Shown here: one piece after another, positions 40,506 through 54,010 of the stretch
Layout of the letters: each line of letters starts with the position of its first letter
How positions within the stretch are numbered: the stretch's first letter is position 1
Assembly: GCF_032884065.1 (NCBI RefSeq)
Contig: NW_027062665.1
Coordinates: forward strand, 2,719,266-2,783,265
DNA from: Artemia franciscana
Lineage: Eukaryota > Arthropoda > Branchiopoda > Anostraca > Artemiidae
Direction of reading: 5' to 3'
Length of the DNA: 64,000 bases
The notes under the pieces: model-generated
What the model was told of the DNA's origin: nothing
What the model saw: only the letters and a program-made list of their open reading frames with translations
The model's database searches: none
Position numbers and translations under genes: made by a program

Positions 40506-41448
40506 TGCAAAAACGTTATTATCTTTGATAAGGTAGAAAAATAATTCAGGACAAAGATGTTTGAGAACTAATTTGCAATATGAGTTTCCTATTGGGAATT
40601 TGGGACAAAATAAAACCCTGTGCTGCATTTTACTTTACTCCCTTTTTTCTTCTCCTGCCTATAAATACGCTTAGTATATTGATAATATGGGGAACTCGAA
40701 ATCGTCTGAAAAAAAAATCCAATATTAGTTCCAAAACAAATCTTTTTTTTTTTGTGAGATCAACCAGCAATACTTCAAACAACACTGGATTGTTTTGGAA
40801 TAAATTCGCTGCATTTTATTTGCCACTTTTTTTCATTTTGAGGGCCAGATTTAAAAAACATTTTTGCCAAAAGACCATAATGCTTCGATTCATGTGCATC
40901 ATCTCTTTTTTAGCCTATATTCTAAATAAAAACCTCGTCCTACCTATTTATTTTAATCAATAGAAAAGAGCATGCATACTTTAAGAGAATTGGAAGGTAG
41001 ATCCAAAGTTCAAAAAATCAAAATTTAAGCTGTTTTCCTCACTCAGCTGGCTGGGGCTGCACAACCTAGTTATAAGTAATTTGAGCTATAGCACGACAGT
41101 TTCTGAACATTTCTTTTTCTTAAACCAAAAATTTTTTATTGTTTAAAATTCAAAATGAAAGCAAGACAGTCAAGACATTACAAGTTAAACGGGCGTGAAA
41201 TATGTCACGACCCTTCCCTCGCCTTCTTATTTCTTGTTAGTGCTGCAAATTGTTTTACGCAAAAACGATTTTTTTTTTATTAGGCTACAGAGATAAGATA
41301 TAACTGAACCGTACTCTTTATTTTGCCATTCAGACAGAATGCCCTCAAACAAAAAAAAAGGATATTTTGCATTAAAAATGGCTGGCTTAAAAAAGATGGC
41401 TAATATTGCATCTTTTGACATAACATTAGTTTTTGCAAAAAAGGATAC
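40506..41448 (-). other. TMEM41B: TMEM41B intron, unassigned part
   Basis: The 127-residue plus-strand open frame at 40580-40963 is phenylalanine/isoleucine-rich and shows no motif; it looks like a chance frame in T-rich DNA. Confidence 0.4.
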
Positions 41449-41577
41449 AATATGTATGTCACAAAGACAGCTCCTAGAACTTGGTAGTTGTACTTTTCCT
41501 TGTAATTACTAAGAACTTTCCCTAAATTTTTGGCATCATCTATGTCTCGAGGTAATTTCACATATCGTTGTTCAGAT
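41449..41577 (-). CDS. TMEM41B: TMEM41B (stasimon), upstream coding exon
   Basis: A 129-bp exon with a T9CAG acceptor and a donor GTATCC after ...ACATACATATT. It encodes SEQRYVKLPRDIDDAKNLGK, VLSNYKEKYNYQVLGAVFVT and YI(F). The P-R-D-x-D-D-A-K-x-L-G-x-V-L-S motif is the N-terminal cytosolic region of TMEM41B just before the first helix of the VTT domain. The donor is GT but weak at positions +3 to +6. The acceptor lies only 55 bp from the 5' end of a Helitron nest at 41633. The first coding exon(s), including the initiator and the first transmembrane helix, were not found in 41.6-64 kb and are probably outside the window. Confidence 0.93.
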
Positions 41578-41632
41578 CTGAAAAAAAAAGGCACAATTAT
41601 AAACATGTTAATGTAACACAACTTATTATATA
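41578..41632 (+). repeat. Host sequence flanking the Helitron nest, left copy
   Basis: AATTATAAACATGTTAATG followed by TAACACAACTTATTATAT occupies 41595-41632, directly against the Helitron 5' end. The same text occurs twice just after the nest's 3' end (54018-54090). Confidence 0.75.
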
Positions 41633-42013
41633 TCTATCTATATATATAAAAATAAGTCGTCTGTGGGTTATGTCTGTCGAGTGACGTCATGTCATCATAT
41701 CATCATGAAGTTAGTTGTCATGTTTGTTATGACGATGACGTCATTAAAGGTATTTAAGAAAATCGTTCAAAGACAAATTTTTAATTGTAAGAAGATCGTG
41801 GACGGAAAAATGTTTAATTGTAAAATAACTGAAGAACCTACAATGGCAACAGCCGAGGAAGCTGCTCAAAGAGTCTATGCCAAAAAACTTGCAGCTGATA
41901 GAGAAAGTAAGAAAAGAAAGCGTGCCGAGGAATCACAAGAACAGCAAGAAAACAGGCTTGCGGCTGATAGAGAAAGTAAGAGCAGAAAGCGTGCCGAGGA
42001 ATCACAATATATA
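41633..42013 (+). mobile_element. Helitron, 5' part (truncated by the next copy)
   Basis: The 5' end A|TCTATCTATATATATAAAA is followed by ATAAGTCGTCTGTGGG and TGACGTCA boxes. 41663-42010 encodes the small ORF start (VFKKIVQRQIFNCKKIVDGK, then [20 protein letters not shown] and a second ADRESKSRKRAEES repeat). It is cut off by another Helitron 5' end at 42014. Confidence 0.75.
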
Positions 42014-42474
42014 TCTATATCTATAAAAATAAGTTGTTTGTCTGTCTGTCGACTGACGTCATGTTTGTGTCGACTGACGTCATGTTTGTCGACTGACGTC
42101 ATTATAAGGATTGAGCTGTATGTCGTCATGAAGTTGTTTGTCGTCTGACGTCATGTTTGTCGACTAACGAAACTACAGACCGGGACACCGGGACACAAAT
42201 GACGTGTTATGTCTGTTATAACGTAATAGAGGCAACAATCTTGACAGGGCCTTTTGAGGGTGAGGCTTTTCTTATTCCACGCATTCTCATGATTCCAATG
42301 GATCTGCCTTTTCAATCTAAAAGATTGCAATTCCCAATTTGATTAGCATATTTAGTTTTCAGTCCAGAACCACTAAAGCTATTACGTAAATATCAAAAAT
42401 ATTTATGTTGTCTGAGCAATAATTTTTAGTTTTTATTTCAAAATAGAAAATTACCTGACAATTTTAGAATTATA
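42014..42474 (+). mobile_element. Helitron fragment: 5' end joined to helicase scrap
   Basis: Begins TCTATATCTATAAAAATAAG and has four TGACGTCA boxes between about 42050 and 42150. From 42200 to 42343 it encodes EATILTGPFEGEAFLIPRIL and DLPFQSKRLQFPI. These are the Pif1-type helicase C-terminal residues that precede the TINKAQGQS motif in Helitron RepHel proteins. The domain stops there; 42344-42474 is unassigned. Confidence 0.75.
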
Positions 42475-42633
42475 TCTATCTATATATATAAAAATAAGTT
42501 GTCTGTCTGTCGATCAGGTGACGTCATGTTTCTGTGTCGACTGGCGTCATGAAGTTAGTTGTCGTCATTTTTGCTATGACGGTGACGTCATTAAAGATAT
42601 TTAAGACATATATGTTCACGTAGAAATCTATTA

Positions 42634-42984
42634 ATGTTTAAGTTTAAAATGACTGATGAACTTACAATGGCAAAAGCCGATGAAGATGCTCAAAGAGTCT
42701 ATGCCAAAAAACTTGCTGCTGATAGAGAAAGTCAGAAAAGAAAGCGTGCCGAGGAATCAAAAGAACAGCAAGGAAACAGGCTTGAGGCTAAAGAACGCAA
42801 AACCGCGCAGATAGATGAAGATCCACCTGGACAGCGAGAGTCAAAACATATCAAAACTGAAAATGATAGCGATGATGATTGGGTTTGGGATCTTGACTTG
42901 GATAAGGTCATCAATGCCTACCAGATTTTAGTTAAAAAAACAAAGGTTCCGGGATATGTATTTCATAGTGAAGCTGAAAAATAA
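42634..42984 (+). CDS. Helitron small ORF (KRKRAEES-repeat protein), copy 1
   Basis: 116 residues: a basic helical N-terminal part with [20 protein letters not shown] (about 32-51), then an acidic linker and a conserved end ENDSDDDWVWDLDLDKVINA with YVFHSEAEK at the terminus. Arginine/glutamate-rich repeats of this kind occur ahead of the Rep domain in Helitron proteins, so I read this as a retained N-terminal fragment of RepHel that now ends at its own stop. Function unknown. Near-identical copies lie at 44160-44468 and, on the minus strand, 61297-61779; a broken one lies at 48320-48850. Confidence 0.5.
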   Translation: MFKFKMTDELTMAKADEDAQRVYAKKLAADRESQKRKRAEESKEQQGNRLEAKERKTAQIDEDPPGQRESKHIKTENDSDDDWVWDLDLDKVINAYQILVKKTKVPGYVFHSEAEK

Positions 42985-43325
42985 AGAAGAAAAAGAAAAC
43001 TGAAAAAAACTAAAAAATACTAAAAAGAAAAAACACTCAAAGAGAAATTACAGACCGGGACACAAATGACGACCGGGACAGAGGGAATATAAATAACGAC
43101 CGGGACACTCAAGGAGAAATTACAGACTGGGATACCGGGACACAAATGACGACCTGGACACAGGCAATATAAATGACGACCAGGACACAGGTATTTAAGA
43201 ATATCGTTCAAAGACAAATTTTTAATTGTAAGAAGACCGTTGAAAGAGAAATTTCTAATTGTAAAATGACTGAAGAACCTACAATGGCAACACCCGAGGA
43301 AGCTGCTCAAAACGAATGTATTCAC

Positions 43326-43402
43326 GCCGAAGTAGCTGAGTTGGTAAAGCGTTATGTTTCAGGTTCTAGGTCCGAGAGGCTCCAGGTTTGAACCTTGGCT
43401 TT
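43326..43402 (+). ncRNA. tRNA-like pol III box pair in Helitron, copy 1
   Basis: A box TAGCTGAGTTGG (43333-43344) and B box GGTTTGAACC (43385-43394) sit 52 bases apart. GCCGAAG before the A box and CTTGGCT after the B box could partly pair like an acceptor stem. It is not a functional tRNA: there is no clear anticodon arm. Copies lie at 44827-44900, 49090-49148 and 60876-60950 (minus). Confidence 0.5.
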
Positions 43403-44076
43403 AGCATTAATACAAAAGAAGAAAAAAACTAAAAAAGGTAAAAACTACAAAAAAACTAAAAAGAAAATATATATATATATATTTATATATATCATCTTTT
43501 CCACAAAAATAATAATTTAGTGCTTCTGCTTAAAAACAGCAATCGAATTGATGCCTCCTGATACGCAACTATCAACAAAGTGGCAATCGTTGTGGTCGGT
43601 GATCAGTTCTTACCTCGAGATAATATTCTTTATAGGCGAAACAATCAGTTGACAAGAATTGCTTAAACTAATAGATGCTACGATGCCCTACAATATCCTG
43701 ACGAATATAAATGACGCCCGGGACACTCAAATAGAAATCACAGACTGGGACACCGGGACACAAATGACGACGGGGACACAGGGAATATAAATGACGACCC
43801 GGACACAGGGACACAACTACAACGGGGACGCCGGGGGGCACAGGGGGATATAAAAATGACGACGGCAACAAAGGAAATGGTCGATTAGCAATCACCATCA
43901 ACAAAGCTCAAGGGCAATCAATAGAATCATGAGGTATAGATCTGAATACGGATTGTTTTCCCATGGACCATTATGCGTTGCATGTTCAAGAGTCGGTAAA
44001 CCTGACAATTTATTTATATGCACAGACGATGGGACAGCAAAGAATGTTGTATATTCGCAAGTTTTACGTAGTTAAA

Positions 44077-44081
44077 ATATA

Positions 44082-44160
<79 letters not shown>
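44077..44160. repeat. (TA)n tract joining two Helitron pieces
   Basis: Joins the helicase end of one copy to the middle of the small ORF of the next. Confidence 0.95.
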
Positions 44161-45865
<1,705 letters not shown>

Positions 45866-47197
45866 TCTATATATATAAAAATAAGTTGTCTGTGGATCTG
45901 TGGATCGTGGATCAGGTGACGTCACCTGAAAAAACTGGATCAGGTGACGTCAAAACTGAAAAAACTAAAAAAAGGCAAAAACTACAAAAAAAACTAAAAA
46001 CTAATAAAAAAAATAAAAAAGCTAAAAAACTAAAAAAACTAAAAAAAGGCAAAAACTACAAAAAAAACTAAAAACTAATAAAAAAGCTAAAAAACTAAAA
46101 AAACTAAAAAAAAGGCAAAAACTACAAAAAAAAACTAAAAACTAATAAAAAAAATAAAAAAGCTAAAAAACTAAAAAAACTAAAAAAAATAAAAAAAGGT
46201 AAAAAACTAAAAAAACTAAAAACTAAAAAAAACTAAAAAAAAGGAAAAAACTGAAAAATAAGCTAAAATAAAGGTAAAAACCAATAAAAAACTAAAAAAA
46301 AAACTGAAAAAACTAAAAAAAGGCAAAAACTACAAAAAAACTAAAAACTAATAAAAAAAAGTAAGAAAGCTAAAAAAACTAAAAAAAATAAAAAAAATAA
46401 AAAAACTAAAAAAAGACCAGGACATAAGTAAAAAAAAAAAATTAACAAAACTAAAAAGAAGGTAAAAACTACAAAAAAACTAAAAAGAAAAAAAAACTAA
46501 AAACTAATAAAAAAACTAAAAAATCTAAAAATCTAAATAAACTAAAAAAGAAAAAAAAAGGAAAAAAATAAAGGAGAAAGACAAAACTAAAAAACGAATG
46601 TATATACAGACCGGTACACCGGGATACAAATGACGACCGGGACACAGGGAATATAAATGACGACCGGGACACAGGGACACAACTACAACGGGGACACCGG
46701 GGGAAACAGGGGGATAGAAATGACGACCGGGACAAAAAAACTAAAAAGAAAAAAAAACTAAAAACTAATAAAAAAACTAAAAAATCTAAAAATCTAAATA
46801 AGCTAAAAAAGAAAAAAAAAGGAAAAAAATAAAGGAGAAAAACAAAACTAAAAAACGAATGTATATACAGACCGGGACACCGGGATACAAATGACGACCG
46901 GGACACAGGGAATATAAATGACGACCGGGACACAGGGACACAACTACAACGGGGACACCGGGGGAAACAGGGGGATGTAAATGACGACCGGGACACCGGG
47001 ACAGGGAATGGTCGATTAGCAATCACCATCAACAAAGCTCAAGGGCAATCATTAGAATCATGAGGTATAGATCTGAATACAGATTGTTTTCCCATGGACC
47101 ATTATATGTTGCATGTTCAAGAGTCGGTAAACCTGACAATCTATTTATATGCAAAGACAATGGGAAGACAATGGGACAGCATTTTACGTAGTTAAAA

Positions 47198-47331
<134 letters not shown>

Positions 47332-47409
47332 ATCTATATTCACAGGTGGGACATAGGGACACAACTACAATGGCGCGTAACTATTATGGCGCGTAACGAC
47401 TTACGCGCA

Positions 47410-49495
<2,086 letters not shown>

Positions 49496-49745
49496 AGTAC
49501 AGGCAAATGGAGGTTTGACCCGAAACAAATTGCAACAGAAATGATTCTTACACCATCTTGTAGAGAAAAAAAAAACTGAACAACATATCCATTTTCGCAT
49601 ATTCTGAGTCGACGCAAAATAACCGTGTTTTGGCTTTTAATGCGATTTTTTTTACGTTTTCCGAAAAAAATATAATTTTAGTATCCGACCGTTTTTCTTG
49701 AAATGAAGTATGATTCTGATCCAGAATGACAAGCTGAGACAGAAA
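49496..49745 (+). repeat. Left terminal inverted repeat
   Basis: Reverse complement of 52990-53240. Mismatches are spread through it, rising inwards, so the two ends have diverged since insertion or were never identical. Confidence 0.85.
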
Positions 49746-50425
49746 ATGAAGTCAGATTGGGTGTCTGGTGCAAAACAAAAAAGTTTCACTATCATCAATA
49801 TGCGTTGCGGTAATTTTTGTAAAGACAATCAATCGGCACTTGTTATTCAACAAATCATCGATTTTTCGTAAAAATGCCTGAACTAGGCACTAGTGTAAGA
49901 CACTTCGAAGGCTACGTAATGCAATAAAAATGAAAATCGTCACATTCATCACTTAGTGTTTTAAAAATTTCAAAGCTTATTCCCAAGATTTGACTGAGAA
50001 ATCAATTAGACGAAGACCTCAAGTAATGCCAGAAAGTCGAGTAGAAAACTAGTTCCGGTCAGTGACAGTCATAACCTTTATTTAAATTCGCCATCTACCC
50101 CGAGAAAAAATTTTATTCGAAATTCCGCCATCTAACAGTCGAGTAATACTTTCCGGTGAATCTGCTAATGTTCTGATGAATGATTAGCGCAGGTAAGAAG
50201 TCGGTTTTTATAATGGTGGTTCGGAACTGAATACTTTAAAAGTTGAAAGGACAAATTATTGTACTTTACTGCTTTGCGTCAAATTCTTGGATGTTTCAGG
50301 TCAGTTTAATTTATTTGTTTTTTTTTTTTTTTTGTTTTACAGCGACATCTATTGAGAAGACAATCGTGCACAATTTGACTTGATAAAGTCAAATTCATCA
50401 GCAGCAAGAGAAAAGAACTGCTCCA

Positions 50426-51577
50426 GTGTCGAACATCAAAGCTTTGGTTCCAGTATTTGGACATGGTTGCGATTCTACGAAACTTTGTAAAAGGAGAACG
50501 ATCTGGGTCATGGGAGCTCCATTTGAAGTCTACCTCAGAATGTTACCTTACCTGGAGGCTGCAGGATACAACCACTATACGAAATCATGCCATCTTTACC
50601 TCCAGCGAATGGACAAGCTCGAAGATACCCATCCTACGGTCTACCAGGCTTTCCAGAGTGGCATGCATGTAGTAAGACGTTCTGATAGATTCTGGGCTGG
50701 ACTCTCCACGGATCTTGTCATTGAACAGGAGCTTATGCGCTCTCTTAAAACCTCTGGTGGCCTTACCAACGGCAGCGGCATGACAGAGGCTCAGAGGTCC
50801 TTATGGGTTTTGTCGCGACCAGTCTGCTCTACAGTAAACCTTTTGATGGAACGTATCTCACAAATTCTGCACGTTTCAAGCGATCAGCACAAGGAGATGT
50901 CAGAGCCGATACAACTGAGAGACTGCAAAGATACGCAGACGATTATCGAGTTTCTGGAAAGGGGTTCACCATTTGAGGGAGATGTTCAGTTAAGAAGCAT
51001 AGCAAATGGTCTAACTGCCTATCCGTCTGCCAACGTGGATTCTGCCAAAGATGTTGGCCTAAAAGTCATTGACGCCATGTCTGGACAGCTGGTCTCTGAC
51101 TTTGTGTTTCGACGAAAACAACAGGCAATCCAGATGACGACCAAGCAAAGTCCAAGCGGAGACTGCAAACGACTAGACCCGACTCTTCTTTTTCAGAGGT
51201 TTATCATGATCGCGAAAAGGATCAATCTTACGGAAACTGAGTACTTTCAACACGAACTGTGTTCCTACCCAGCGTCACTTTTTGACAGCTCCTGCATGCT
51301 CCGGACTGCGAACAAACCAGAACTAGCGAAGGCCATAGCCCAGGCGTGCAACCATGAGAAGCATTCATTTCCCCTCCCCGAAGGCACTCGATATATCCTA
51401 GACGGAGGAGCTCTGCTGCACAGGATACCATGGACAAAAAATGAAAGATACCTGGAGATTCTAGACCATTATGCAACTTACGTGACAGGAAAGTACCCTT
51501 CTGCCACTATCACTCGCAGAGGAGTCGTACAGTTGGCCGTGAGATCTTCTTCACAGCAGATATGCAGCTCAAGGTGA
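50426..51577 (+). CDS. Transposon protein, N-terminal part: conserved domain and start of FEN-like nuclease
   Basis: 383 residues to a stop at 51575. The first ~130 residues (WVMGAPFEVYLRMLPYLEAA, NHYTKSCHLYLQRMDKLE, VVRRSDRFWAGLSTDLVIEQ, then SGGLTNGSGMTEAQR) resemble a block I know from multi-copy uncharacterised invertebrate proteins, probably transposon-borne. Near the end, YILDGGALLHRIPW (about 323-336) looks like the first active-site aspartate of a PIN/FEN/XPG nuclease fold. There is no ATG between the in-frame stop at 50384 and 50426; the first ATG is at 50510, inside conserved text. A strong 3' splice site (T-rich, TTTTACAG, ending 50342) precedes it, so the real start may be in an upstream exon or lost. 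The frame fails after PSATI (about 51513), where a short segment seems deleted; the nuclease continues in another frame at 51541-52527. Confidence 0.7.
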   Translation: MSNIKALVPVFGHGCDSTKLCKRRTIWVMGAPFEVYLRMLPYLEAAGYNHYTKSCHLYLQRMDKLEDTHPTVYQAFQSGMHVVRRSDRFWAGLSTDLVIEQELMRSLKTSGGLTNGSGMTEAQRSLWVLSRPVCSTVNLLMERISQILHVSSDQHKEMSEPIQLRDCKDTQTIIEFLERGSPFEGDVQLRSIANGLTAYPSANVDSAKDVGLKVIDAMSGQLVSDFVFRRKQQAIQMTTKQSPSGDCKRLDPTLLFQRFIMIAKRINLTETEYFQHELCSYPASLFDSSCMLRTANKPELAKAIAQACNHEKHSFPLPEGTRYILDGGALLHRIPWTKNERYLEILDHYATYVTGKYPSATITRRGVVQLAVRSSSQQICSSR

Positions 51578-52527
51578 AGAAAGAAGAGTTCTTATCTTGC
51601 AAGAAAAACAAAGCCAGGTTTATCTGCGCTTTGGCTGATCATCTCCGTGCAAAGGGTGTCTCTGTCTCCCAGGCATCAGGTGACGCAGATGTCCCGATTG
51701 TGGAAGCTGCTGTTGCCTCTTCACGGTATCACGACACTGCCGTAGTTGGGGACGATACCGATCTATTGGTTCTCTTATGCTACCACTGTGACTTGTCAAG
51801 CAAGAAACCATTCTTCGCACCTGAGCCAAAGTCGAATAAAGCTCCCCGAATATGGGACATACACACCCTGAAAGAGAAGCTGGGACAAGATACTTGTCAT
51901 CTGATCCTTTTTGCTCACGCCCTGTTAGGCTGTGACTCTACTTCGCGAATCCACGCTGTGGGAAAAGGTCTTGAACTGAAGAGGCTGATAGAAGACAATG
52001 ATTTCCGAAAATCAGCTGCAGTGTTCATGAAGAAGTCCGCTTCGAAGGAGGAAATCAAGACCGCTGGTGAAGACGCCCTGCTGATCATATACGGTTCGTC
52101 GAAAGGAGGGAACTTGAACAAACTCCGCAGAGAAGTTTTTGAAAAGAAAGTGACAACGGCAAACTCTTTTGTTCACCCAGAACATCTGCCACCAACTTCT
52201 GATGTAGCCAAGTTTCATAGCTATAGAGTTTTTTATCAAGTTCAGGCATGGACCGGGGAGCCTGATCCGGAACTGAAAGCCGAGGAATGGGGATGGAAGA
52301 ATAAAGATGACTTCTTATACCCATTAACAACTGACCTCCCACCAGCCCCACGTATGCTCCTAAAGATTGTGAAGTGCTCCTGTCGTGTACAGTGTAGTTC
52401 AGCGAGGTGTAGCTGCTTTAAAAACGGCTTAGTTTGTACTCCAGAATGCAGAACCTGCAAGGGAACAATGTGTTCCAACTCCCCAAAAATCGACAGCAAC
52501 AATGATGAAGAGAACCTAGAACCCTAG
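51541..52527 (+). CDS. Transposon protein, C-terminal part: FEN/XPG-like nuclease core and CXC domain
   Basis: The frame is open from about 51481 and clearly homologous-looking from EIFFTADMQLKVKKEEFLS; the ATG at 51562 is internal, not a real start. Numbered from that ATG: GDADVPIVEA (40-49), VVGDDTDLLVLL (61-72) and LLGCDSTSRI (121-130) supply the spaced acidic residues of a metal-dependent FEN/XPG/PIN nuclease. Together with the D-G-G of the upstream frame this makes a complete acidic set. At 272-304 there is a cysteine cluster, CSCRVQCSSARCSCF then CTPECRTCKGTMC, which fits a CXC/tesmin-type zinc-binding DNA-recognition domain. An acidic tail ends at a TAG. The protein would cut and bind DNA, presumably at the element's ends. 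The frameshift against 50426-51577 makes this copy inactive unless repaired by recoding; I see no good slippery heptamer at the overlap. Confidence 0.75.
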   Translation, partial: EIFFTADMQLKVKKEEFLSCKKNKARFICALADHLRAKGVSVSQASGDADVPIVEAAVASSRYHDTAVVGDDTDLLVLLCYHCDLSSKKPFFAPEPKSNKAPRIWDIHTLKEKLGQDTCHLILFAHALLGCDSTSRIHAVGKGLELKRLIEDNDFRKSAAVFMKKSASKEEIKTAGEDALLIIYGSSKGGNLNKLRREVFEKKVTTANSFVHPEHLPPTSDVAKFHSYRVFYQVQAWTGEPDPELKAEEWGWKNKDDFLYPLTTDLPPAPRMLLKIVKCSCRVQCSSARCSCFKNGLVCTPECRTCKGTMCSNSPKIDSNNDEENLEP

Positions 52528-52989
52528 TCGTTAATCCATTCCAAATGAAGAAGTTGTGAAACTAGTCGGAATCTGATTCTCTATTTTGTATTTTTTATAA
52601 GATTGATTCTATTTAATAGACTGTGAAGATTATGGATTATGGACTGTGAACACTATAGGTTGACCCTAAATAGTATACGAAGAGTGTTTTAAGTGTGATT
52701 TACGATACTGACCACTGAAAACCAGTTCGGTTTGTAATTCACTTTCCCTAATTATGTTCTAAAAAAATGTAGATCATTCATTAAGGATTACGATTTTTTT
52801 TCTGGTTCAGTGAACAACCTAGTTGATTCTATTTTCGGTCTCAGCTCGTGATTCTACGTCAGAACCACACTTTCATTCAAGAAAATCGGGCTACAACGAA
52901 AATTGTATTTTTTAGGCGAAAAAAGTCGAAAAAATACAGTTACTTTTTTTATGGTGCTTCTTACGCTAAATCCCACTTCGTTTTCGGTC
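52528..52989 (+). other. Non-coding 3' region of the TIR transposon
   Basis: AT-rich; contains the partial duplicate of the inner right TIR from about 52785. No gene. Confidence 0.5.
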
Positions 52990-53240
52990 TCGCCATGTTA
53001 TTTTGGGTTAGAATCATAATTCAGTTCAAGAAAATCCGATGTCCACGAAAATTGCGATTTTTATTCGAATAATGGAAAAAAATAGCATTAAAAACCTAAA
53101 AACGGTTATTTTGCATCGACTCAGAATATGCGAAAATGGATATGTTGTTCAGTTTTTTTTCTCTACAAGATGGTGTAAAAATCATTTCTGTTGCAATTTG
53201 TTTCGGGTCGACCTCTTTTTGAAGCTCATTTTCCTGTACT
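52990..53240 (-). repeat. Right terminal inverted repeat
   Basis: Pairs with 49496-49745. A related, weaker duplicate of its inner part sits at about 52785-52990 (TTTTCGGTCTCAGCTCGTGA / TTTTCGGTCTCGCCATGTTA), so the right end contains a partial tandem repeat. Confidence 0.8.
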
Positions 53241-54010
53241 AAAAACTACAAAAAAAAACTAAAAAGAAAATACTAAAATAAATAAAAAAGCTAAAAAGCT
53301 AAAAAAAACTAAAAAAAGGTAAAAAACTAAAAATTAAAAAAGAAAAGTACTAAAAAAACTAAAAAAAGGTAAAAACTACAAAAAAAACTAAAAAGAAAAA
53401 AAAACTAATAAAAAAACTAAAAACTGAAAAAGAAAAAAAAAACTAAAAAAAGAAAAAAACTGAAAAATAAAGGAGAAAAAGAAAACTATAAACCGGGACA
53501 CAGGGAATATAAATGACGACCGGGACACTCAAAGAGAAATTACAGACTGGGACACTGGGACAGAAATAACGACCGGGAGATATAAATGACGACCGGGACA
53601 CTCAAAGATAAATTACAGACCGGGACACCGGGACACAAATGACGACCGGGACACAGGGAATATAAATGACGACTGGGACGCTCAAAGACAAATTACAGAC
53701 TGGGACACTGGGACACAAATGACGACCGGGATACTGGGAATATAAATGACGACCGGGACACAGGGACACAACTACAAGGGGGATGCCGGGGGCGCAGGGG
53801 GATATATAGATGACGACGGGGACACAGGGAATGTTCGATTAGCAATCACCACCAACAAAGCTCAAGGGCAATCATTAGAATAATCAGGTATAGATCTGAA
53901 TACGGATTGTTTTTCCCATGGACAATTTTATGTTCCACCTAGTTGGTGGGGGCGAAGCGCCCCCACCAACTAGGTGTTGGGGTGGCGCGAAGCGCCACCC
54001 CAACAGCTAG
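53241..54010 (+). mobile_element. Helitron, right part, with intact 3' end
   Basis: A-rich tract (to about 53480), ACCGGGACA minisatellite (53490-53830), helicase scrap (53840-53930; same text as 47010-47110) and the 3' terminus: GGGGGCGAAGCGCCCCC hairpin (53949-53965), GTTGGGGTGGCGC-GAA-GCGCCACCCCAAC hairpin (53976-54004), CTAG at 54007-54010, then T. Confidence 0.8.

Larger units (their letters stand above)
42475..44076 (+). mobile_element. Internally deleted Helitron
   Basis: 5' end TCTATCTATATATATAAAAA. In order it carries TGACGTCA boxes, the small ORF (42634-42984), an A-rich tract, an ACCGGGACA minisatellite (43040-43190) and a second, shorter ORF segment (43195-43391) that overlaps a tRNA-like module. 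A Rep scrap (about 43650-43710, a MLxxRRYDALQYPDEY-like remnant), a second minisatellite and the helicase C-terminus (43880-44076) follow. The helicase part shows AITINKAQGQSIES then GIDLNTDCF, motif-V-like, with a frameshift before the remnant of the [11 protein letters not shown] motif. It ends in a (TA)n tract without a proper 3' terminus. Confidence 0.75.
49496..53240 (+). mobile_element. TIR DNA transposon encoding a nuclease-CXC protein
   Basis: The ends AGTACAGG (49496) and CCTGTACT (53240) start inverted repeats. About 180 bp match strongly (shared GACCCGAAACAAATTGCAAC, CACCATCTTGTAGAGAAAAA, CATATCCATTTTCGCATATT), with weaker similarity to about 250 bp. Both flanks are the Helitron A-rich repeat, so this element inserted into a Helitron. 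The target duplication is not clear (a TA or a short palindromic GTAC at the edge is possible). The interior carries one gene in two overlapping frames (50426-52527). Nuclease-bearing TIR transposons of the XPG/FEN type have been described in the Academ superfamily; membership here is inference. Confidence 0.8.

Noticed and set aside
40580-40963. 127-residue plus-strand ORF
   Set aside because: Low-complexity Phe/Ile/Lys composition in T-rich intronic DNA, no motif, opposite strand to TMEM41B.
41875-42129. Minus-strand ORFs over the Helitron small ORF (also 42732, 44216, 48628, 61370)
   Set aside because: Serine/leucine-rich shadows of the KRKRAEES frame on the other strand.
43326-43402. Functional tRNA gene
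   Set aside because: The A and B boxes are good but there is no convincing anticodon stem or complete acceptor stem, so only a tRNA-like module is claimed.
46469-47035. Long minus-strand phenylalanine/serine-rich ORF with SRSSF repeats
   Set aside because: It is the reverse reading of the Helitron A-rich tract and minisatellite; repeat composition explains it.
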